From positions 3,599,501-3,663,500 of the forward strand of contig NZ_JALJWF010000001.1 in the NCBI RefSeq assembly GCF_024168645.1: a stretch of 64,000 nucleotides of DNA. The letters run 5' to 3'. How positions within the stretch are numbered: the first letter of the stretch is position 1; each line of letters begins with the position of its first letter. The translations under genes and the position numbers were made by a program. The DNA comes from Pseudomonas sp. GGS8 (GTDB lineage: Bacteria > Pseudomonadota > Gammaproteobacteria > Pseudomonadales > Pseudomonadaceae). This document shows positions 44,109 through 51,091 of this stretch, one piece after another. The notes under the pieces were generated by a model. That model searched no databases. It worked only from the letters and a program-made list of their open reading frames with translations, and was not told the DNA's origin.

Positions 44109-44124
44109 TGGCATAACACTTGCT
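44109..44124 (+). promoter_or_regulatory. Sigma-54 promoter of the fliL operon
   Basis: TGGCATAACACTTGCT has GG-N10-GC spacing and one change (T for C) in the -24 box relative to TGGCACN5TTGCW. It lies 51 bp before fliL, downstream of the REP repeat. Confidence 0.85.
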
Positions 44125-44174
44125 CTTGCCTTGCCGTGCGACTGTGAAAACCCGAATAGTGACGGATTATTGGC

Positions 44175-44675
44175 ATGGCGAAGAGCGAAGCAGTAGTAAA
44201 AGACCCCGCAACCAAAGGCAAAATCAAGCTGATCATTGTGATCGTCGTGGCGCTGCTGCTGGCGATCGGCTTGTCCGTGGGGGCGACCTGGTTCTTCATG
44301 CACAGCGCCCAGAGCAAGCCCGCCGCCGCGGCTGAAACCGCTGTGGTCGGCAAGCAGCCGGCGATCTTCGAGCCAATGGCTCCGGCCTTCGTGGCCAACT
44401 ACACCCAGAACGGCCGTCAGCGCTACATGCAGGTGAGCATCACCATGCTGGGGCGTAATCAGGCTGATCTGGAGGCGCTCAAAGTCCACATGCCAGTGAT
44501 CCGCAATAACCTGGTCATGCTGTTTTCCGGTCAGGATTTCGCCACGCTGGCGACCCCGGTCGGCCAGGAGATGTTGCGTCAGAAAGCCACGGCCAGCGTT
44601 CAGGAAGTGGCGCAGAAAGAGCTGGGCAAAGTGGTGATCGAACAGTTGCTTTTCACTAATTTCGTACTGCAGTAG
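44175..44675 (+). CDS. fliL: Flagellar basal body-associated protein FliL
   Basis: 166 aa. One membrane segment at about residues 18-41 (IKLIIVIVVALLLAIGLSVGATWFF) and a periplasmic FliL domain (FEPMAPAFVANYTQNGRQRYMQVSITML, then EMLRQKATASVQEVAQKELGKVVIEQLLFTNFVLQ). FliL forms rings around stator units and supports their activity. First gene of the fliLMNOPQR-flhB run. Confidence 0.95.
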   Translation: MAKSEAVVKDPATKGKIKLIIVIVVALLLAIGLSVGATWFFMHSAQSKPAAAAETAVVGKQPAIFEPMAPAFVANYTQNGRQRYMQVSITMLGRNQADLEALKVHMPVIRNNLVMLFSGQDFATLATPVGQEMLRQKATASVQEVAQKELGKVVIEQLLFTNFVLQ

Positions 44676-44684
44676 GAACACGAC

Positions 44685-45653
44685 ATGGCCGTGCAGGACC
44701 TGCTGTCCCAGGATGAGATCGATGCGCTGTTGCATGGCGTCGACGATGGTCTGGTACAGACCGATAACGCTGCCGAACCCGGCAGTGTCAAAAGCTACGA
44801 CCTGACCAGCCAGGATCGCATCGTCCGTGGACGCATGCCGACGCTGGAAATGATCAACGAGCGTTTCGCCCGCTACACCCGCATCAGCATGTTCAACATG
44901 CTGCGCCGCTCGGCAGACGTTGCCGTCGGTGGTGTGCAAGTGATGAAATTCGGCGAATACGTGCACTCGCTGTACGTGCCGACCAGCCTCAACCTGGTCA
45001 AGATCAAGCCGCTGCGCGGCACCGCGCTGTTCATCCTCGACGCCAAACTGGTGTTCAAGCTGGTGGACAACTTCTTCGGCGGCGACGGCCGTCACGCGAA
45101 GATCGAAGGGCGTGAATTCACCCCCACCGAACTGCGTGTGGTGCGCATGGTGCTGGAGCAGGCTTTCGTCGATTTGAAGGAAGCCTGGCAGGCGATCATG
45201 GAAGTGAACTTCGAGTACATCAACTCGGAAGTGAACCCGGCCATGGCCAACATCGTCGGCCCGAGCGAAGCCATTGTGGTGTCGACGTTCCACATCGAAC
45301 TCGATGGCGGTGGCGGCGACCTGCACGTGACCATGCCGTACTCGATGATCGAACCGGTGCGCGAGATGCTCGATGCCGGCTTCCAGTCGGACCTCGACGA
45401 TCAGGACGAGCGCTGGATCAACGCCTTGCGCCAGGACGTGCTGGACGTCGACGTACCGATCGGTGCCACCGTTGCCCGCCGCCAGCTGCGCCTTCGCGAC
45501 ATCCTGCACATGCAGCCCGGGGACGTGATCCCGGTCGAGATGCCGGAAGAAATGATCATGCGCGCCAACGGCGTACCGGCCTTCAAGGTCAAGATGGGCT
45601 CGCACAAAGGCAACCTCGCGTTGCAAGTGATCGAGCCGATCGAGCGCCGCTGA
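44685..45653 (+). CDS. fliM: Flagellar motor switch protein FliM
   Basis: 322 aa. The N-terminal CheY-P-binding peptide (DLLSQDEIDALLHGV, residues 4-18), the middle FliG-binding domain with GGxG motif (NFFGGDGRHAKIEGREFTPTELRVVRMVL), and the C-terminal SpoA domain (VPIGATVARRQLRLRDILHMQPGDVIPVEMPE). CheY-P from the gene at 56398 binds here to reverse the motor. Confidence 0.97.
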   Translation: MAVQDLLSQDEIDALLHGVDDGLVQTDNAAEPGSVKSYDLTSQDRIVRGRMPTLEMINERFARYTRISMFNMLRRSADVAVGGVQVMKFGEYVHSLYVPTSLNLVKIKPLRGTALFILDAKLVFKLVDNFFGGDGRHAKIEGREFTPTELRVVRMVLEQAFVDLKEAWQAIMEVNFEYINSEVNPAMANIVGPSEAIVVSTFHIELDGGGGDLHVTMPYSMIEPVREMLDAGFQSDLDDQDERWINALRQDVLDVDVPIGATVARRQLRLRDILHMQPGDVIPVEMPEEMIMRANGVPAFKVKMGSHKGNLALQVIEPIERR

Positions 45654-45712
45654 CCGGCGCTCTCACCCCCCCCTACGCATTTAACTGAATTGTTGCCCGC
45701 CGAGGACAAATG

Positions 45713-46171
45713 ATGAACGACGATATGAACGCCCAGGACGACCAGGCACTGGCCGACGAGTGGGCTGCGGCCCTGGAAGAAACCGGTGACGCCGGGCAGG
45801 CCGACATTGATGCGCTGCTGGCGGCCGATACCGGCACATCGAACTCCAACCGTCTGCCGATGGAAGAGTTCGGCAGCGTGCCGAAGAACCACGATCCAGT
45901 GACGCTGGACGGTCCGAACCTGGACGTGATCCTCGATATCCCGGTGTCGATTTCCATGGAAGTCGGCAGCACCGACATCAACATCCGCAACTTGCTGCAA
46001 CTCAACCAGGGCTCGGTGATCGAACTCGATCGTCTGGCCGGCGAGCCGCTGGACGTGCTGGTCAACGGCACGCTCATCGCTCACGGCGAAGTGGTAGTGG
46101 TCAACGAAAAGTTCGGCATCCGCCTGACCGACGTGATCAGCCCAAGCGAACGCATCAAGAAGCTGCGCTGA
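45713..46171 (+). CDS. fliN: Flagellar motor switch protein FliN
   Basis: 152 aa from ATG 45713 (GAGGA six bases upstream); an ATG at 45710 is also possible. An acidic, Ala-rich N-terminal extension of about 60 residues precedes the SpoA domain (LDVILDIPVSISMEVGSTDINIRNLLQLNQGSVIELDRLAGEPLDVLVNGTLIAHGEVVVVNEKFGIRLTDVI, about 65-145). FliN tetramers form the lower C-ring and receive FliH-FliI. fliO begins on the next base after its stop. Confidence 0.95.
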   Translation: MNDDMNAQDDQALADEWAAALEETGDAGQADIDALLAADTGTSNSNRLPMEEFGSVPKNHDPVTLDGPNLDVILDIPVSISMEVGSTDINIRNLLQLNQGSVIELDRLAGEPLDVLVNGTLIAHGEVVVVNEKFGIRLTDVISPSERIKKLR

Positions 46172-46633
46172 GTGAACAAGGTTCTGGGTTCTTTGCTGGG
46201 GTTGGCGCTGGCCTTGCCATTCAGCGTGTTGGCGGCTGAGCCGGTGACGACAGCTGCGACAGCGGCCGCCGCACCCGCTGTCAGCAGCGGTGTGGCCGGG
46301 CAGTTGACGCAATTGGTGTTCGGCTTGCTGCTGGTGCTGGGGTTGATCTTCCTCCTCGCCTGGCTGCTGCGCCGGGTCCAGCAGGCCGGGCCGGCGGGCA
46401 AGGGGCAGGTGATCGAGCTGATCGGTTCCCGGGCGCTTGGCCCTCGTGACCGTTTAATGCTGGTGCAGGTGGGCAACGAACAGATTCTGCTCGGCCTGAG
46501 CCCCGGCACCATCACCGCGTTGCATGTGCTCAAGGAGCCGGTGCAGGTCCCGAGCGGGACTGAAAAAGCGACTCCCGAGTTCGCCCAGCGTCTGTTGGAG
46601 CTGTTGGGCAAGGATCAGAAGGATAAGAAGTAA
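46172..46633 (+). CDS. fliO: Flagellar biosynthetic protein FliO
   Basis: 153 aa, GTG start directly after the fliN stop. A signal-peptide-like N-terminus ([20 protein letters not shown]) is followed by an Ala/Thr-rich stretch, a second membrane segment ([20 protein letters not shown], about 48-67) and a basic cytoplasmic domain ([30 protein letters not shown]). FliO helps FliP assemble its pentamer. Overlaps fliP by 1 base. Confidence 0.92.
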   Translation: MNKVLGSLLGLALALPFSVLAAEPVTTAATAAAAPAVSSGVAGQLTQLVFGLLLVLGLIFLLAWLLRRVQQAGPAGKGQVIELIGSRALGPRDRLMLVQVGNEQILLGLSPGTITALHVLKEPVQVPSGTEKATPEFAQRLLELLGKDQKDKK

Positions 46634-47391
46634 TGGGTGCGTTACGCATCGTCATGACGCTGGCCCTGATGCTGGCTGCGCCACTGGCGTTCGCCGCCGA
46701 TCCGTTGTCGATCCCGGCGATCACCCTGGGCACCAACGCCAATGGCGCTCAGGAATACTCGGTCAGCCTGCAAATCCTGCTGATCATGACCGCGCTGAGT
46801 TTCATCCCGGCGTTTGTCATGCTGATGACCAGTTTCACCCGGATCATCATCGTTTTCTCGATCCTGCGTCAGGCCCTGGGCTTGCAGCAGACACCGTCGA
46901 ACCAGATCCTCACCGGCATGGCGCTGTTCCTCACCATGTTCATCATGGCGCCGGTGTTCGATCGGGTGAATCAGGATGCCTTGCAGCCGTACCTGGCGGA
47001 AAAGCTCACCGCTCAGGATGCCGTCGCCAAGGCCCAGGTGCCGATCAAGGACTTCATGCTGGCCCAGACTCGCAGCAGTGATCTGGAGCTGTTCATGCGC
47101 CTGTCCAAGCGTACCGACATCGCTACGCCGGATCAGGCGCCGCTGACGATTCTGGTGCCGGCGTTCGTGACCTCGGAACTGAAAACCGCGTTCCAGATCG
47201 GTTTCATGATCTTCATACCGTTCCTGATCATCGACCTGGTGGTGGCCAGTGTGCTGATGGCCATGGGGATGATGATGCTCTCGCCGCTGATCATTTCCTT
47301 GCCGTTCAAAATCATGCTGTTCGTGCTGGTGGATGGCTGGGCGTTGATCATCGGCACGTTGGCCAGCAGCTTCGGCGGTGTTTCACCATGA
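46633..47391 (+). CDS. fliP: Flagellar type III export gate protein FliP
   Basis: 252 aa with a cleavable signal peptide ([20 protein letters not shown]) and four membrane segments; the family signatures [28 protein letters not shown] and [28 protein letters not shown] are present. FliP, FliQ and FliR form the export gate in the MS ring. The stop codon region overlaps fliQ by 4 bp. Confidence 0.97.
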   Translation: MGALRIVMTLALMLAAPLAFAADPLSIPAITLGTNANGAQEYSVSLQILLIMTALSFIPAFVMLMTSFTRIIIVFSILRQALGLQQTPSNQILTGMALFLTMFIMAPVFDRVNQDALQPYLAEKLTAQDAVAKAQVPIKDFMLAQTRSSDLELFMRLSKRTDIATPDQAPLTILVPAFVTSELKTAFQIGFMIFIPFLIIDLVVASVLMAMGMMMLSPLIISLPFKIMLFVLVDGWALIIGTLASSFGGVSP

Positions 47392-47657
47392 CGCCTGAAG
47401 TTGCCGTAGACATCTTTCGCGAAGCGCTGTGGCTGACCACCATGATGGTCGCCGTGCTGGTGATCCCGAGCTTGCTGGTGGGGCTGTTGGTGGCGATGTT
47501 CCAGGCCGCCACCCAGATCAACGAACAGACCCTGAGCTTCCTGCCGCGCCTGCTGGTGATGCTGGTGACGCTGATCGTTGCCGGCCCGTGGCTGGTGCAG
47601 ACGTTCATGGAATACATTCTGCAGCTGTACCACAGCATTCCTCAGGTCATCGGTTAA
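47388..47657 (+). CDS. fliQ: Flagellar export gate protein FliQ
   Basis: 89 aa, two membrane helices ([55 protein letters not shown]). The [11 protein letters not shown] loop is the family mark. It overlaps fliP by ATGA and is 3 bp from fliR. Confidence 0.96.
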   Translation: MTPEVAVDIFREALWLTTMMVAVLVIPSLLVGLLVAMFQAATQINEQTLSFLPRLLVMLVTLIVAGPWLVQTFMEYILQLYHSIPQVIG

Positions 47658-47660
47658 GCC

Positions 47661-48443
47661 ATGTCGCTGCTGCAGCTGACCGATACCCAGATCAGCACCT
47701 GGGTGGCGACGTTCATGTTGCCGCTGTTTCGCATCGGCTCGTTGCTGATGGTCATGCCGATTTTCGGTACGACACTGGTGCCCAAACGCGTGCGTTTGTA
47801 CTTCGCGCTGGCGATTACTGTGGTCATCGCACCGGGGCTGCCGCCGATGCCCGCCGTCAACGCGCTGGACTTGAGTGCACTGCTGCTGATTGCCGAGCAA
47901 ATCATCATCGGTGCGGTTCTCGGTTTCTCCTTGCAGCTGTTCTTCCAGGCGTTCGTGGTGGCGGGGCAGATTGTCGCGATCCAGATGGGCATGGGCTTCG
48001 CTTCGATGGTAGACCCTACGAATGGCGTGTCGGTGGCGGTCATCGGGCAGTTTTTCACCATGCTGGTGACGTTGTTGTTCCTGTCAATGAACGGCCATCT
48101 GGTGGTGTTCGAAGTCCTCACTGAAAGCTTCACCACGCTGCCGGTCGGCGGCGGCTTGATGGTCAATCATTTCTGGGAGCTGGCCGGCAAGCTCGGCTGG
48201 GTACTCGGTGCGGCGCTGTTGCTGGTGTTGCCGGCAATCACCGCGTTGCTGGTGGTCAACATTGCGTTTGGCGTGATGACCCGGGCAGCGCCGCAGTTGA
48301 ACATCTTCTCGATCGGCTTCCCGCTGACCCTGGTGCTCGGCTTGTTCATCGTCTGGGTCGGCCTGGCGGACATTCTCAATCAGTATCAACCGCTGGCCGC
48401 CGAGGCCTTGCAGTTGTTACGCGAACTGGCACGGGCACGCTGA
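47661..48443 (+). CDS. fliR: Flagellar export gate protein FliR
   Basis: 260 aa, about six membrane segments. Signatures include FRIGSLLMVMPIFGTTLVPKRVRLYFALAITVVIAPGLP, GFSLQLFFQAFVVAGQIVAIQMGMGFASMVDPTNG and GVMTRAAPQLNIFSIGFPLTLVLGL. It is 3 bp upstream of flhB, with which it contacts the gate. Confidence 0.96.
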   Translation: MSLLQLTDTQISTWVATFMLPLFRIGSLLMVMPIFGTTLVPKRVRLYFALAITVVIAPGLPPMPAVNALDLSALLLIAEQIIIGAVLGFSLQLFFQAFVVAGQIVAIQMGMGFASMVDPTNGVSVAVIGQFFTMLVTLLFLSMNGHLVVFEVLTESFTTLPVGGGLMVNHFWELAGKLGWVLGAALLLVLPAITALLVVNIAFGVMTRAAPQLNIFSIGFPLTLVLGLFIVWVGLADILNQYQPLAAEALQLLRELARAR

Positions 48444-48446
48444 GTC

Positions 48447-49586
48447 ATGGCTGAGAGCGAAAGCGGTCAGGACAAAACAGAAGACCCCACGGAGAAACGC
48501 AAAAAGGACTCCCGTGAGAAGGGTGAGATTGCGCGCTCCAAGGAGCTCAACACCCTGGCGGTGATGCTGGCCGGCGCCGGCGCCTTGCTGATTTTTGGCG
48601 GCGCATTGGCCCAGGATTTGATGGAGTTGATGCGGATGAACTTCTCGCTCTCGCGAGAGGTGATTCTGGATCAGCGCAGCATGGGCATCTTCCTGCTGCA
48701 CTCGGGGCAGATCGCTCTGTTGGCGATTCAGCCGGTCATGATCACGTTGCTGCTGGCCGCGCTGATCGGTCCGATTTCCCTCGGAGGCTGGCTGTTCGCA
48801 GCCGGCTCCATGGCGCCCAAGTTCAGTCGCATGAATCCCGCCGCGGGCCTGAAACGAATGTTCTCGGCCAAGGCGCTGATGGAGTTGCTCAAAGCCCTGG
48901 CGAAGTTCTTCATCGTGTTGTTCGTGGCGCTGGCGGTGTTGTCGTCGGACATCGATGATCTGCTGCGCATCGCCCATGAACCCTTGGATATGGCGATCAT
49001 CCACAGTCTGCAAGTGGTGGGCTGGAGCACGTTGTGGATGGCTTGCGGGCTGATCATCATCGCTGCGGTCGACGTGCCGGTGCAGCTGTGGGAAAGCCAC
49101 AAAAAGCTGTTGATGACCAAGCAGGAAATCCGAGACGAACACAAGGATCAGGAAGGGCGACCGGAGGTCAAGCAACGCATTCGTCAACTGCAGCGCGAGA
49201 TGTCGCAGCGGCGAATGATGGCCGCGATCCCTGATGCTGACGTGGTCATCACCAACCCGACTCACTACGCTGTGGCGCTCAAGTACGATCCGGACAAGGG
49301 TGGGGCGCCGATGCTGATCGCCAAGGGCAGCGACTTCCTGGCCTTGAAGATCCGTGAAATAGCAGTGGCCAATGAAGTGTTGTTGCTGGAGTCGCCGGCC
49401 CTGGCGCGTTCGATTTACTACTCCACGGAACTGGATCAGGAAATTCCTGGCGGGCTGTATCTGGCGGTGGCTCAGGTATTGGCTTACGTCTATCAGATCC
49501 GCCAGTACCGCGCGGGCAAGGGCAAGCGCCCGGATCCGCTCAAGGACGATTTGCCGATTCCGCCGGATTTGCGCCGCGATTCTTGA
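48447..49586 (+). CDS. flhB: Flagellar export switch protein FlhB
   Basis: 379 aa. The N-terminus is basic (DKTEDPTEKRKKDSREKGEIARSKEL), with four membrane segments to about residue 210. The cytoplasmic autocleavage site NPTH is present (VVITNPTHYAVALKYD, about residue 268), as needed for the switch to filament export set by FliK. In most Pseudomonas flagellar clusters flhA follows directly; here a minus-strand gene and about 1.5 kb lie between. Confidence 0.97.
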   Translation: MAESESGQDKTEDPTEKRKKDSREKGEIARSKELNTLAVMLAGAGALLIFGGALAQDLMELMRMNFSLSREVILDQRSMGIFLLHSGQIALLAIQPVMITLLLAALIGPISLGGWLFAAGSMAPKFSRMNPAAGLKRMFSAKALMELLKALAKFFIVLFVALAVLSSDIDDLLRIAHEPLDMAIIHSLQVVGWSTLWMACGLIIIAAVDVPVQLWESHKKLLMTKQEIRDEHKDQEGRPEVKQRIRQLQREMSQRRMMAAIPDADVVITNPTHYAVALKYDPDKGGAPMLIAKGSDFLALKIREIAVANEVLLLESPALARSIYYSTELDQEIPGGLYLAVAQVLAYVYQIRQYRAGKGKRPDPLKDDLPIPPDLRRDS

Positions 49587-49720
49587 TAAGCATTTTTTAC
49601 TCTATCGGAGTGATGGGGGTTACTTTCAGTCGGGGCGTGAGTAAGAAGTGCTCAAGTCCAATCCAGTTGGTCGCACTGGTTTGAATTTCAATTCGAGTAA
49701 TGCCGTTGGCTGAAAATTCG

Positions 49721-49745
49721 TCAACAGTGCTTGCACAAACGTTGC
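49721..49745 (+). repeat. Diverged copy of the flhA 5' end (25-bp imperfect direct repeat)
   Basis: This segment matches 51111-51135, inside codons 7-15 of flhA, at 22 of 25 positions, including 13 identical bases in a row (GCACAAACGTTGC). In the matching frame it reads VNSACTNVAS against flhA FNTARTNVAD. It lies on the flhB side of the inserted propeller gene. It may be a decaying remnant of an earlier flhA start at this point. Chance similarity cannot be fully excluded. Confidence 0.6.
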
Positions 49746-49790
49746 TTCGACGCGGGTATTTCATATTTACGCAAAGTCATAAGGCATCAG

Positions 49791-49817
49791 TCGATGGCTG
49801 TACTTTGCAGCCATCGA
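49791..49817. other. Hairpin between flhB and the propeller gene
   Basis: TCGATGGCTG and CAGCCATCGA form a perfect 10-bp inverted repeat with a TACTTTG loop, 18 bases beyond the stop of the minus-strand gene. Neither strand has a T-run after it, so it is at best a weak bidirectional terminator. The rest of 49587-49834 is A/T-richer than its surroundings and holds no gene I can support. Confidence 0.45.
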
Positions 49818-49834
49818 ATCAGGTTTGAATCAGT

Positions 49835-50749
49835 TCAAGCGTCTGTAAGGGCGTGCAGTACATAAATTTCACCATTGTCGGGCCTGATACGGATTTCCAT
49901 CAGGTGATTTTTATCGACATTGATGCTGTGGACTTCCTCCAGGCTCTGGGCATCCAGAATATGCACATGGGTTGAATTGGAGCGCACGGTGTAGAGATGC
50001 TTTCCGTCCGGCGTACAGCATATGGATCTGGTTGCGGTTTCGTGGTCTACGGTCTTGATGATTTTGTTGGTCTGGGCATCAATCATGAGCAGTTCGTTAG
50101 CGCTCATATTGAGCGCATAGAGATGCCTGCCGTCAGTACTTGGAGTTATTACGCTGGTAAAGCCATTGACGGGGATGCTGGCGATCACCGACCACCTGGT
50201 GATGTCGATGACTTCGATCGAGTTTCGCTGGCCCTCGTTCCAGCAAGAGGCGTACACGCGTGACCCGCTTGCATTGGTAGCGAGATTGCCCGGGGCAGAT
50301 ATTTTCATAGAACGAATAACCGTCTGCTTCGGCGCATTAAGTTCTTTCATATAACCATCGTTTTGGCCGCCACAAAGGTAAGCGTAACTGCCGTTGGGGC
50401 TCACCGTCATGTCGGTCGGGTAAGAAGGAACCTTGGTGGCAGCGCTCACTGCATGGTTGACGGTGTTGATCACATAAAGACTGTCTGTCGCCATGTCCAT
50501 GGCGAAGGCGTGGATACCATCCGGACTCAGCCCTTTGATGGCTGGCCAACGCCCCGCCGAGTATGTGTGGATGATCTCCAGCGTGTTTGCATCCATCGCT
50601 CGAAGGAAATAATCGCTATCGATTCGTTGGCGGAAGTAGAGGCGGGCGGAATCCTTGCTGATGATCAGGTTGTCCAAACCTGGTATCAAATGGACGACCT
50701 TGTCATTTATCGTCAATGGAAGTGCGGGCTGGGGAATATGCCTACTCAT
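49835..50749 (-). CDS. YVTN/YncE-like beta-propeller protein inserted between flhB and flhA
   Basis: 304 aa, the only convincing minus-strand gene in the window. It is built of repeats of about 42 residues typical of YVTN or 40-residue beta-propellers: LSPDGIHAFAMDMATDSLYVINT, VSPNGSYAYLCGGQNDG, TNASGSRVYASCWN, STDGRHLYALNMSANELLMIDAQTNKII, TPDGKHLYTVRSNSTHVHILDAQSLEEV. About seven blades would fit. There is no signal peptide (MSRHIPQPALPLTI) and no membrane segment, so it is probably cytoplasmic or exported by another route. GC content and codon use look lower than those of the flagellar genes around it. The function is unknown. Its place, breaking a normally continuous flagellar block on the opposite strand, marks it as acquired. 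Confidence 0.88.
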   Translation of the reverse strand: MSRHIPQPALPLTINDKVVHLIPGLDNLIISKDSARLYFRQRIDSDYFLRAMDANTLEIIHTYSAGRWPAIKGLSPDGIHAFAMDMATDSLYVINTVNHAVSAATKVPSYPTDMTVSPNGSYAYLCGGQNDGYMKELNAPKQTVIRSMKISAPGNLATNASGSRVYASCWNEGQRNSIEVIDITRWSVIASIPVNGFTSVITPSTDGRHLYALNMSANELLMIDAQTNKIIKTVDHETATRSICCTPDGKHLYTVRSNSTHVHILDAQSLEEVHSINVDKNHLMEIRIRPDNGEIYVLHALTDA

Positions 50750-51014
50750 AATGTCGGATCCTGTCGATGTTAGGAGCCTTCATTGGAGGTGGGGTGCGAG
50801 TTTCTGTCTACTGTCAGAGTTGATAGATGAGGGGGGGCACTGGCTTGAGCGGAAAGTTTCGAGGGTATTTTATCTGCCGGATTCCCACGGCTGAGTGCGA
50901 GTATCGCGTCTTGATGGCATTTTGCTGCAGTTCGTTTCAGGGCAATTGGAAGAGAAGCGATTAGCGGGAGTGGTGTCTGTACCGCAAACCTCTGTTTCGA
51001 TCATTGGCAAAAGT
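50750..51014. other. A/T-richer region between the propeller gene and the flhA promoter
   Basis: About 265 bases hold no gene I can support. They must contain the promoter of the minus-strand propeller gene and form the right junction of the inserted block. A near sigma-54 motif at 50915 (TGGCATTTTGCTGC) has 9 instead of 10 bases between GG and GC and is probably not functional. Confidence 0.4.
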
Positions 51015-51031
51015 TGGAAGGCTTCTTGCAG
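51015..51031 (+). promoter_or_regulatory. Sigma-54 promoter of flhA
   Basis: TTGGAAGGCTTCTTGCA has GG at 51017-51018 and GC at 51029-51030 (10 bases between), with a good -12 half TTGCA and changes in the CAC of the -24 box. It is 61 bp before the flhA GTG. In Pseudomonas flhA has its own FleQ/sigma-54 promoter, so the inserted gene upstream need not affect flhA expression. Confidence 0.78.
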
Positions 51032-51091
51032 TAGCCGCCCTGCGCCTGCTTCAGGCGTCAAAAGTTTGCTTTAAAGAAACGGGGAAAACCG

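Noticed and set aside
50914..50929. Possible sigma-54 promoter TGGCATTTTGCTGC
   Set aside because: Only 9 bases separate GG and GC; spacing of 10 is strictly required. The better site at 51015 is closer to flhA.
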